Shown piece by piece: positions 15,536 to 21,908 of a stretch of DNA of 21,908 nucleotides. The notes beneath the pieces are model-generated. The model was not told the DNA's origin, did no database searches, and saw only the letters and a program-made list of their open reading frames with translations. Position 1 is the first letter of the stretch. Every line of letters begins with the position of its first letter. This stretch comes from Phycisphaeraceae bacterium (GTDB lineage: Bacteria > Planctomycetota > Phycisphaerae > Phycisphaerales > UBA1924): the NCBI GenBank assembly GCA_009827215.1, contig WUAJ01000016.1, forward strand, positions 1 to 21,908, read 5' to 3'. The position numbers and the translations under genes were made by a program.

Positions 15536-15565
15536 AGTATATCACAACCGCCCGAGTCTGGTCAG
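15536..15565 (-). promoter_or_regulatory. Candidate ssb promoter overlapping a palindrome
   Basis: On the minus strand TATACT (15541-15536) is one base from a -10 consensus, and CTGACC or TGACCA lies 18 or 17 nt upstream as a weak -35. The -35 falls in the centre of the palindrome at 15548-15580. A further hairpin, GGCA/TGCC (15507-15528), lies in the presumed leader. Confidence 0.35.
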
Positions 15566-15580
15566 ACCAGACTCGGGCGG
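15548..15580. repeat. Near-perfect palindrome between rpsF and ssb
   Basis: CCGCCCGAGTCTGG (15548-15561) pairs with CCAGACTCGGGCGG (15567-15580) in a 14-bp stem with loop TCAGA. As DNA it is a nearly unbroken dyad centred on A15564. On the minus strand it is followed only by TTGTGATAT, so it would be a weak terminator for rpsF; an operator or attenuator role is equally possible. Confidence 0.7.
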
Positions 15581-15617
15581 GTTGGTTGAAAACTGCCTGA
15601 AATGCGTGCTCTGCGGC

Positions 15618-16136
15618 TTATTCAGCGGCTGGAGCGTCCTCGTCACCTTCGGAAGCTTCCGGAGCGGATTCCTCAGCGGCTGGGGCAGGTGCCTCTTCCT
15701 TGACCGGAGCGCCGAGGCGGACGGTCGAGGACTTGGCGGTTTCTTCCGCGGCGCCCTGCTCAGCGCGGAGCTTGGCTTCGGTGTCCAGACCCTTGCGATC
15801 GTCGTGAGCCGCGATTTCCTCTTCGGTGAGGTGGTCAGCGGTGGTCACGAGCAGACGCATGATCTTGTCAGAGATCACGGCGTCGCGCTCGAGGTGAGCG
15901 ACCATGTCGGTCGGGCAGGTGAAGTACGCGAGGATGTAGACGCCGCGTTTTTGCTTGTCCATCTCGTATGCGAGACGACGCTCGTCCCACTTCTTCATCG
16001 CGATGACGGTCGCGTCGGCGCGTTCGAAGAGGTGGTTGATGTGCTCGACGCATTCACCGAATGCGGCCGCCGCGGCTTGGGTGACGAGGAACATGCCCTC
16101 GTAAGTACCGGTTCGTGCTGCTGTGTCAGTTGACAT
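15618..16136 (-). CDS. rpsF: 30S ribosomal protein S6 with acidic C-terminal tail
   Basis: S6 binds the central domain of 16S rRNA together with S18. The core (about 10-105) is canonical: TYEGMFLVTQ, VIAMKKWDERRLAYEMDKQKRGVYILAYF, and LERDAVISDKIMRLLV. The protein has 172 residues against the usual 95-135. The extra 65 or so are rich in Ala, Glu and Pro (EEAPAPAAEESAPEAS, ending EDAPAAE), like the tail on L9 in the same cluster. GGAG precedes the ATG. Upstream is pth, downstream ssb. The S18 gene expected in this neighbourhood is absent from the window. Confidence 0.95.
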   Translation of the reverse strand: MSTDTAARTGTYEGMFLVTQAAAAAFGECVEHINHLFERADATVIAMKKWDERRLAYEMDKQKRGVYILAYFTCPTDMVAHLERDAVISDKIMRLLVTTADHLTEEEIAAHDDRKGLDTEAKLRAEQGAAEETAKSSTVRLGAPVKEEAPAPAAEESAPEASEGDEDAPAAE

Positions 16137-16156
16137 ATTGATTTCTCCAAATCGTG

Positions 16157-16175
16157 TCCGGCTTTGGTCGCCGGA
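16157..16175 (-). promoter_or_regulatory. Hairpin in the rpsF leader
   Basis: TCCGGC and GCCGGA form a perfect 6-bp stem with a 7-base loop, about 20 nt upstream of the rpsF start on the minus strand. No T-tract follows. S6:S18 complexes autoregulate rpsF through a leader hairpin in many bacteria, but I could not confirm the conserved bulge of that motif here. Confidence 0.3.
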
Positions 16176-16184
16176 TATTTGTGT

Positions 16185-16850
16185 TTAACTTGCGTTCTTG
16201 GTTTCTTTATCTTGAACAGACTGATCGTCGTCTGTGGAATCCTGCTTGTCGTTGGGATGCTCTTTACGTTTCGGCTTCGCGAGTTTCTCGTTGAAGGTGT
16301 TCATCGCGCTGACGATGTCCTCGCTCAAGATATGCTCGACGGCTTTGGTTGCCTTGTCGATGCTCTCGTTGAGCTTGTCTGTCTCCTCGCTCATGAACTT
16401 GCTGAGCACCCAGTCGGCTTGGTTCATCATCTTTGGGACCTCCCCGACACCGATGCGGACGCGTGGGTAGGGAGCACCTCCCAGCACGCGATCGATGCCG
16501 CTGAGACCGTTGTGACCGCCGGCGCCGCCGCTCTTGCGGATCCGGATGGATCCGACTGGGAGAGCGATGTCGTCAACGATGACCAAGAGATCCTCAAGCG
16601 GATCGAGCTTGAAGAAGCGGAGTGCTTCCCCGACGCTCTGTCCGGACTTGTTCATGAAAGTTGTGGGCTTCATGAGCAAGCACTTCTCGCATCCGATGTT
16701 CGCGTCGAGGGTGACGCTGTTGAAGCGAGACTTGGCGATCTGTCCGACGGCGAACTTGGTTGCCAGCGCATCGACGACCATGAACCCCGCGTTGTGGCGG
16801 GTCTTGGTGTACTGCATACCTGGATTTCCGAGTCCGACGATCAGCTTCAT
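16185..16850 (-). CDS. pth: Peptidyl-tRNA hydrolase
   Basis: Pth releases peptides from peptidyl-tRNA that has dropped off ribosomes. The 221-residue protein opens with MKLIVGLGNPGMQY and has the catalytic histidine H19 in TRHNAG, with the other conserved elements KPTTFMNKSG, VDDIALP and GGAGGHNGL. The usual length is 185-200; about 30 residues at the end form a very charged tail (KPKRKEHPNDKQDSTDDD...). It starts 2 nt after the rplY stop, implying tight coupling, and rpsF follows within 50 nt. The rplY-pth order is common in bacteria. Confidence 0.95.
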   Translation of the reverse strand: MKLIVGLGNPGMQYTKTRHNAGFMVVDALATKFAVGQIAKSRFNSVTLDANIGCEKCLLMKPTTFMNKSGQSVGEALRFFKLDPLEDLLVIVDDIALPVGSIRIRKSGGAGGHNGLSGIDRVLGGAPYPRVRIGVGEVPKMMNQADWVLSKFMSEETDKLNESIDKATKAVEHILSEDIVSAMNTFNEKLAKPKRKEHPNDKQDSTDDDQSVQDKETKNAS

Positions 16851-16852
16851 GA

Positions 16853-17503
16853 TTACTCAGCCTTGTCCTCTGCTGGTTTCTCACCGATGACTTCAGGGCT
16901 CGCAGCATCAGCGGAGACTTCGCCGGCCTCGTCGCCCTCAGCTTGCTGTGCCTTCATCACAATCTGTGCGATGATGGTGTCTGGATCAGTAAGAAGGACC
17001 ATCGAGTCGAGGGGAAGCTTGACATCTGATGCGTGGAGCACATCGCCGACTTCCATGCCTGAGACATCCACATCGATGTGGTCAGGGAGGTTGGTGATGA
17101 GCACATTGAGTTCGATATCGTTCACAGGGTGCATCATGATCGCGCCGGTAGTCTTAAGACCAACCGCGTCACCAACGAATGTGAGGTGTGCTTTGGTATC
17201 GACACGCTCGTTGAGGTCCACACGCGAGAAGTCGGCGTGGATGATGTTGTTTCCGAGGTAGTCGTATCCGAGATCCTTGAGCAGGACATGCTGCTTTGAA
17301 CCCTCGATGTCGAGTTCGAAGACCTTCTCGCCTTTGCGGAGGTGGAGCATGGTCTCGTGCATATCCAGTGCGATGGAAACAGGCTCTTCCTTGTGCCCGT
17401 AGACGACTGCGGGCAACGAGCCCGACTCACGCAGACGGCGGGAGTACCGCGATCCGGTGCGCTCGCGCTTGGTGGCGCTCAGCATTGGGGTAGTGTCTGA
17501 CAT
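16853..17503 (-). CDS. rplY: 50S ribosomal protein L25, long CTC/TL5 form
   Basis: L25/CTC binds 5S rRNA. The 216-residue protein has the N-terminal L25 domain (about 7-95: RERTGSRYSRRLRESGSLPAVVYG, then HVLLKDLGYDYLGNNIIHADF) followed by the TL5-like beta domain (about 96-185, VNDIELNVLITNLPDHIDVDVSGMEVGD). This is the long general-stress CTC form, not the short enterobacterial one. The last 30 residues are acidic and Ala-rich (AEGDEAGEVSADAASPEV). AAGGAG lies before the ATG. It sits 54 nt after prs and 2 nt before pth; prs-rplY-pth is a conserved order. Confidence 0.95.
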   Translation of the reverse strand: MSDTTPMLSATKRERTGSRYSRRLRESGSLPAVVYGHKEEPVSIALDMHETMLHLRKGEKVFELDIEGSKQHVLLKDLGYDYLGNNIIHADFSRVDLNERVDTKAHLTFVGDAVGLKTTGAIMMHPVNDIELNVLITNLPDHIDVDVSGMEVGDVLHASDVKLPLDSMVLLTDPDTIIAQIVMKAQQAEGDEAGEVSADAASPEVIGEKPAEDKAE

Positions 17504-17557
17504 AGTGTTTCTCCTTCACTTATTTCTTTACACATTTTGCGTTTGGTACTTTGTCAA

Positions 17558-18532
17558 TCAGCGTTTGGTCTCTGCGGTTCCTCGGAACATGGCGCTGATG
17601 GAATCGTTGTTATGAATGCGTTTGATTGCTTTACCGATCAGCTCTCCCACTGAGAGCACGGTGAGTTTGTCTTTGATTGGATCGCAACGATCTCCAGTCG
17701 GGATGGTGTCCGTCAGGATCACACGCGAGAACGGTGAATCTGCGAGACGCTCGATCGCCTTCCCTGCGAGCACGCCGTGCGTCGCTGCGGCGATGATGTC
17801 CGAAGCCCCCTCATTCATGACCAGCTTCGCGGCTTCGCAAACGGTCCCGCCGGTCGAGATCATGTCATCGAACATGAGGACAGTCTTGCCCTTCACATCA
17901 CCGATCAGGTTCCCCACTTCGACAGTCTCACCAGTGATGCGACGCTTGTTGATGATCGCAAGATCCGCGTGGAGCAGATTGGCCATCTTCTCAGCGACCT
18001 TCACATTGCCCACATCAGGAGAGACCAGACAGAGTTCACCCAGCTCGTCACGGATTGATTCGAAGTACTTGTAGAAAACCGGCATCGCGGAAAGGTGATC
18101 AAACGGGAGGTCAAAGAACCCCTGGATCTGAGCGGCGTGCAGATCAATCGAGAGAACGCGATCCGCTTTCGCAGCCGTAATCAGATTTGCGACAAGCTTC
18201 GCGGTAATCGGAACGCGTCCCTCGTCCTTGCGGTCTTGACGCCCGTAGCCGTAGTACGGCATGACCATCGTGATCCGCTTCGCACTCGCACGACGCAAAC
18301 AGTCACAGAACACCAGGAGTTCCATCAGGTTGTCGTTGACTGGATCGCAGGTCGAGATCACTACAAAGCAGTCACGGCCACGCACATCGTCATCGAGCTT
18401 GACAATGACTTCGCCGTCTGGGAAGAGGATGGTGCGTGCTTTCCCGAGCTCGAGACCTGCTGAGTCACAGACACGCTGCGCGAGTTCTTTGGTGTTGCGT
18501 CCTGAGAAGACTTTGATGCCGCCGTTGCTCAT
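17558..18532 (-). CDS. prs: Ribose-phosphate pyrophosphokinase
   Basis: Prs makes PRPP from ribose 5-phosphate and ATP for nucleotide, histidine and tryptophan synthesis. The 324 residues carry FPDGEV (37-42), the catalytic flexible-loop segment PYYGYGRQDRK (92-102), DLHAAQIQGFF (130-140), SPDVG (171-175) and the PRPP-binding loop DDMISTGGT (222-230). The loop reads STGG where DTAG is usual, a tolerated variant. The ATG overlaps the stop of glmU by 4 bp (ATGA), so the two are translationally coupled; rplY follows 54 nt on. Confidence 0.96.
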   Translation of the reverse strand: MSNGGIKVFSGRNTKELAQRVCDSAGLELGKARTILFPDGEVIVKLDDDVRGRDCFVVISTCDPVNDNLMELLVFCDCLRRASAKRITMVMPYYGYGRQDRKDEGRVPITAKLVANLITAAKADRVLSIDLHAAQIQGFFDLPFDHLSAMPVFYKYFESIRDELGELCLVSPDVGNVKVAEKMANLLHADLAIINKRRITGETVEVGNLIGDVKGKTVLMFDDMISTGGTVCEAAKLVMNEGASDIIAAATHGVLAGKAIERLADSPFSRVILTDTIPTGDRCDPIKDKLTVLSVGELIGKAIKRIHNNDSISAMFRGTAETKR

Positions 18533-19335
18533 GACTGTGTCCCCTGTGCGGAATGTGCGTCTTGTCGGCTTCGGTAGATCGCATCCACCTGCGCGAGATG
18601 ATCGAGCGTGTTGATACTCAGAATGTCTTCAGGAGGCACCGCGTCGATGACCTCGACACGCTTGCCGTCGTCGAGCATGAACTCAAAGATGTCGGTGATG
18701 TAGTACTCACCGGTCAGTTCGTTGCGCTGCACGCGATCGAGTGCGTCAAACATCGCGCTGGCGTTGACGCAGTAGTAGCTCGGATTAACCTCGTTGATCT
18801 TGAGCTCGTCCTCGCTCGCGTTCTTCTGTTCAACGATGCGAGCGAACGAGCCACTGTCGTCGCGGACGATGCGGCCGTATCCGCTTGGGTCTTCGATCCG
18901 GCTCGTCGCGAGCGTTCCTGCGGCACTCGTAGAGCGGTGCAGATCCAGCAGTTTGTTCAGTGTTTCGGTGCGGATGAGCGGGCCGTCACCACAGAGCACG
19001 AAGATGTCGGTGTTGCCATTGTCTGTGTGTGCGTACGCCTCTTTGGCGCTCATCACGGCGTGACCTGTACCGAGTTGCTCTTCTTGGACTGCGAACTCGA
19101 CCTTGTCGCCGTAGTCAGCGAGTGCTTCGCGGACGAGCTCTTGCTTGTATCCCACCACCACAACGACGCGATCACATCCCGCATCTAAACAGGTATCGAC
19201 GACAGCACACACCATCGGACGATCACCGACAGGATGACACACCTTCGGGAGATCGGACTCCATGCGAGTGCCCTTCCCTGCGGCGAGGATCACGGCTTCG
19301 AGTCGTTTGGATGAGTTTTTGTTGGTGTCCGCCAT
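18529..19335 (-). CDS. glmU: GlmU-type nucleotidyltransferase (uridyltransferase domain only)
   Basis: Bifunctional GlmU acetylates GlcN-1-P and then makes UDP-GlcNAc for peptidoglycan and LPS. This 268-residue protein has only the N-terminal pyrophosphorylase: LAAGKGTRM (17-25), LPKV (29-32), EEQLGTGHAV (85-94), GDGP (116-119), GYGR (152-155), NEVNPSYYCVNA (181-192) and GEYYITD (209-215). The left-handed beta-helix acetyltransferase half, about 200 residues in standard GlmU, is absent, with no sign of a frameshift because the stop is coupled to prs by ATGA. A separate acetyltransferase must exist, or the enzyme is a specialised sugar nucleotidyltransferase. No strong ribosome binding site is seen at ATG 19335. 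A tRNA-Gln gene lies 60 nt upstream on the same strand. Confidence 0.85.
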   Translation of the reverse strand: MADTNKNSSKRLEAVILAAGKGTRMESDLPKVCHPVGDRPMVCAVVDTCLDAGCDRVVVVVGYKQELVREALADYGDKVEFAVQEEQLGTGHAVMSAKEAYAHTDNGNTDIFVLCGDGPLIRTETLNKLLDLHRSTSAAGTLATSRIEDPSGYGRIVRDDSGSFARIVEQKNASEDELKINEVNPSYYCVNASAMFDALDRVQRNELTGEYYITDIFEFMLDDGKRVEVIDAVPPEDILSINTLDHLAQVDAIYRSRQDAHSAQGTQS

Positions 19336-19394
19336 ATGCAGTTGGCAGGACTGGACTCAATTGTGGTCGCGATGCGCGAGAGTGAAGAAGAAAG

Positions 19395-19465
19395 TTACCC
19401 CACCAAGATTCGAACTTGGACTGTCTGTACCAAAAACAGAAGTGCTGCCATTACACCATGGGGCA
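19395..19465 (-). tRNA. trnQ: tRNA-Gln (anticodon UUG)
   Basis: A 71-nt cloverleaf reads on the minus strand. The acceptor pairs TGCCCCA with TGGGGTA (including the U1-A72 pair favoured in tRNA-Gln and one G-T), a D arm contains GGTGTAATGGCAGC, the anticodon stem pairs TCTGT with ACAGA around loop TTTTGGT (anticodon TTG), and the T arm contains GTTCGAATC. CCA is not encoded. It is read in the same direction as glmU and may share its transcript. Confidence 0.95.
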
Positions 19466-20053
19466 ATATTCACTTGTCTGAATCACTCTATCGGATCATT
19501 CTGACCGATTCATTGAGCAGTGCTGCTCGACCTCCGCTGTCGTTGTGACCAAAGAGCGCAAACTCTGTGATCGATGTCTCAAACCTTCGCGGCTTGGACA
19601 CCGATCGATTTGGTAATCGACAGTGGCATCGGCCGCAGCTCGTGTCGCCTTGGAAACACAACGAGTGTGATCACCAAGACTTGGAACTTGGACTCCTCCC
19701 GGCTGCGAAATCAATCCCGATCTCATGGGAAGAACCCTTGCCCGTGCCTCAACTCTGGTCTTGCGACCTCGGCATCCGTCACGAACGGTTCCGCGTGAGG
19801 ACAAGTCTAGACCCAAGCTTCGTTTGGTCAACCTGAGTGTCCCTCTTTAAAGGTCAGAAATCCCGATTCTGAGTGCCAATTGGCTGATTGTGGGTGTTGA
19901 CGAGGATCAGATGTGCTACATTGGTGCCGAGCCCGAGTAAAACCGCGGATTCCTGCGAATTTTGGGCTTTTTGGGTCAAGATTACTCTCTGTAGCATTCC
20001 CTATCGCCGATTGATCTTTACCCCACTGGCAGCAAACAGAAAGTACTCACACG
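19466..20053. other. Gene-free interval with several hairpins
   Basis: No frame here reads like a conserved protein. On both strands several stems are visible: CTTGG/CCAAG with inner CACA/TGTG (19649-19678); TGCC/GGCA enclosing GGTC/GACC (19745-19774), with a GCAA tetraloop if transcribed from the minus strand; and CCGT/ACGG (19776-19788). A weak plus-strand promoter may lie at 19897-19922 (TTGACG, then TGCTACATT with an extended -10 but a short 14-bp spacer) and would serve the lipoprotein gene. The region could hold a small RNA on either strand. Confidence 0.35.
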
Positions 20054-21877
20054 ATGACAGACCAGATGAAACTTCGGCATTCGCTCACTCTTGCATTGAC
20101 CGCACTGCTCAGTGCCGTCGTTTGGGTTGCCGGATGTGCTCAACAGACACGCAACGAGCCAACACCGCTCCAACCTGAGGGTGCCCGGCTCGCGCAGGGA
20201 CTCCCAGCGAATCAACTCCCAGATCCGATCGATCTGAGCGATCCGAATCGCGTGGGTCGATTTGTGGTTGAGCCGACGATCATTGATACCAACGCGCTCG
20301 CTCGCAAACAGCAGATCACTGGACCTTTCAAGGGTGAGGTCAGGATGATCAAGCATGTGCTCCCAAAGCACGGGCGGGACAAGACACTCAGGACTGATCC
20401 CAACAACGAGCCGCTACCGGTTGGACAGACGACCCCTATGGATCGCGTTGGATCTGGAGCATCGAGTGGTTTTGAGGGGATTTCCCAAACTGAGTGGTCC
20501 CCGCCTGATCCGACGATCGCTGTTGGACCCAATCACATTGTTGAGACTGTGAACGCCGCGATCGCGTTCTTTGATAAGCAAGGCAATCAGACCTTCTCAG
20601 CGCATCTTGGAACCCCTGGCAATCCTGGATTCTTCGAGGAAGTCGGCGCGAGCTCAAACTTTGTCTTTGATCCCAAGTGTTTCTATGACCACAAATCGGA
20701 ACGGTTCGTTGTCATGGCGTTAGAACAGATCGGAGACACGGAATCTTGGATTGATATTGCGATCTCCGACGACTCGGACCCCAACGGCGTGTGGTACAAA
20801 TACCGCACATTCTCAGTCATCGGCATCGACGGCTCAAACTACTGGGTGGACTATCCGGGATTCGGATTCGACGATAACGCGTTCTATGTCACTGGGAATC
20901 TCTTCCTGCTTAACGGCGACGGCAATGGGTTCGGAGGCGCGCTCTTCCGGATCTTTGACAAAGCTCCGATGCTTGCCGGCGATCCGATCACCGTGATGGA
21001 CATTGCGCCGGATGCTGGAGCATCGCTGCAGGTGGCGCAGATGTTTGGTGAAGCGCCGCAGCCATACTTTGTCTCGCGTGCGGCAACAACCTCGCTGAAA
21101 GTCTGGACAATCAACAACCCTCTCACCGCACCCACACTCGAATCGACCTTTGTGCATGGACTCGATCCGGTGTCTGGACCATCTCAGAACGCACCAAACC
21201 CCGGCGGTGGCGAAATTTCAACACTCGACGGTCGGCTCATGAATGTGCACTATCGAGATGGGAACCTCTACACCTCTCACGGCATCGATGGCGGCACCAA
21301 CCAAACCGTGTCCCGCTGGTACCATGTCGATATGAACGGCTGGCCCAATGGCGGCTTCCCGAGTCTCATCCAGCAAGGCGAGATCACTGGAGTCAACAGC
21401 GAGCACTACTACTTCCCAGCGATCTATTCGGATAAGGATCATCATGTCGGCATGATCTCAGCAAGATCAAGTCCATCAGAGTTTGCGAGCGTGCAGGTCT
21501 CTGGTCGTCTCCCGAGCGATCCGCTCGGGACCATGAGCGATCCGATCCAACTCGCGATCGGGAATGCTGGCGCCGATGGACGCTGGGGTGATTACCTCGA
21601 CATCGCCGTGGACCCCAACGACGACAAGACCTTCTGGATCGTGGGGATGTATCAAAAGGCAGGCACGGGCTGGCAGACTTGGATCGACAGTTTCACAGTC
21701 AACGCTCCATGTCCCGCGGATCTGTTCGCGGACGGGAATCTGAACTTCCAGGATATCTCCGTCTTCCTCGTGTACTACGGCGATGAGAATCCGCTCGTCG
21801 ATTTCAACAACGACGGGAGCTTCAACTTCCTCGATGTTTCGCTGTTCTTGAACCTGTACTCGCAGGGATGTCCTTAA
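20054..21877 (+). CDS. Secreted lipoprotein with dockerin-like C-terminal repeats
   Basis: The 607-residue protein starts with a lipoprotein signal: basic MKLRHS, a hydrophobic stretch, and lipobox VAGC with C28 as the likely lipidated residue. Translation may begin at M1 or M5; the ribosome binding site is weak. The body (about 125-550) has EWSPPDPTIAVGPNHIVETVN and FDPKCFYDHKSERFVVMALEQ, as in predicted exported beta-propeller-like proteins whose function is unknown; I see no catalytic motif. The last 55 residues form two dockerin/EF-hand-like repeats, CPADLFADGNLNFQDISVFL (553-572) and DFNNDGSFNFLDVSLFL (583-599), ending QGCP. This tail is common on secreted proteins of Phycisphaerae and is presumed to bind calcium and act in cell-surface attachment. 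Expression seems independent. Confidence 0.75.
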   Translation: MTDQMKLRHSLTLALTALLSAVVWVAGCAQQTRNEPTPLQPEGARLAQGLPANQLPDPIDLSDPNRVGRFVVEPTIIDTNALARKQQITGPFKGEVRMIKHVLPKHGRDKTLRTDPNNEPLPVGQTTPMDRVGSGASSGFEGISQTEWSPPDPTIAVGPNHIVETVNAAIAFFDKQGNQTFSAHLGTPGNPGFFEEVGASSNFVFDPKCFYDHKSERFVVMALEQIGDTESWIDIAISDDSDPNGVWYKYRTFSVIGIDGSNYWVDYPGFGFDDNAFYVTGNLFLLNGDGNGFGGALFRIFDKAPMLAGDPITVMDIAPDAGASLQVAQMFGEAPQPYFVSRAATTSLKVWTINNPLTAPTLESTFVHGLDPVSGPSQNAPNPGGGEISTLDGRLMNVHYRDGNLYTSHGIDGGTNQTVSRWYHVDMNGWPNGGFPSLIQQGEITGVNSEHYYFPAIYSDKDHHVGMISARSSPSEFASVQVSGRLPSDPLGTMSDPIQLAIGNAGADGRWGDYLDIAVDPNDDKTFWIVGMYQKAGTGWQTWIDSFTVNAPCPADLFADGNLNFQDISVFLVYYGDENPLVDFNNDGSFNFLDVSLFLNLYSQGCP

Positions 21878-21908
21878 GCGGGATTAGTCATCGCCGTTGG
21901 ATTGCTCT

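Noticed and set aside
16164..17261. A 365-codon plus-strand open frame.
   Set aside because: It is the antisense shadow of pth and rplY, whose families are unmistakable; its sequence is repetitive in Ser/Arg and Val and resembles nothing.
19496..19836. Open frames of 89 and 111 codons on opposite strands between tRNA-Gln and the lipoprotein gene.
   Set aside because: Neither has a ribosome binding site or recognisable motif, and both are Arg/Ser-rich as expected for chance frames in GC-rich DNA.
1..21908. CRISPR arrays, insertion sequences, prophage or defence systems.
   Set aside because: No regularly spaced repeats, terminal inverted repeats, transposase or nuclease/helicase families are visible; gene content is core metabolism and envelope.

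Overview
The window (21,908 bp) looks like chromosomal DNA of a planctomycete, most likely of the class Phycisphaerae. This is inferred from gene content, not from a database search. The pointers are: a multihaem cytochrome of the alternative complex III (ActA) type beside a haem A synthase; an adjacent DUF1800/DUF1501 pair, which planctomycetes carry in many copies; a small membrane protein with a C-terminal Cys4 ribbon next to a CGYxLxGLP-like motif; a lipoprotein ending in the two-repeat CPADL...GCP dockerin-like tail common in Phycisphaera-type secreted proteins; and ribosomal proteins with long acidic tails. I see no phage, insertion sequence, CRISPR array or obvious foreign island. The window is mainly core and housekeeping DNA plus a few lineage-specific genes.

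Layout. 1-2132: respiration. A truncated actA (minus) diverges from ctaA (plus). 2235-5133: DUF1800 then a Tat-exported DUF1501 protein (plus). 5123-6934 (minus): sodA with its terminator, then two translationally coupled small membrane proteins, the last meeting the DUF1501 gene tail to tail with an 11-bp overlap. 6935-7949: about 1 kb with no credible gene but densely packed with hairpins. A promoter-like site at 7102-7130 and a hairpin plus U-rich tract near 7449-7487 bound a candidate structured RNA of about 350 nt. A second hairpin-rich stretch runs up to the ribosome binding site of the next gene. 7950-9035: a divergent sigma-70 factor with a good terminator.

9278-14076 (plus): the most unusual block. 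It holds a canonical PilT-type retraction ATPase, then a membrane-anchored relative of the GspE/PilB ATPases whose Walker A lysine, Asp-box aspartate, Walker B glutamate and His-box histidines are all replaced, then a CvpA-like membrane protein with a soluble domain of about 460 residues. I suggest this is a non-canonical type IV pilus or secretion-related assembly with a catalytically dead partner; that function is inference.

14101-19465 (minus): a translation and nucleotide-sugar cluster, read right to left: tRNA-Gln(UUG), glmU (uridyltransferase domain only), prs, rplY (long CTC form), pth, rpsF, ssb, terminator, structured leader, rplI, terminator. Four of the proteins (L25, Pth, S6, L9) carry long charged C-terminal tails. 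rpsR is missing from its usual place between ssb and rplI.

19466-21908: a gene-free, hairpin-rich interval of about 590 nt, then a large secreted lipoprotein with a propeller-like body and a dockerin-like end.
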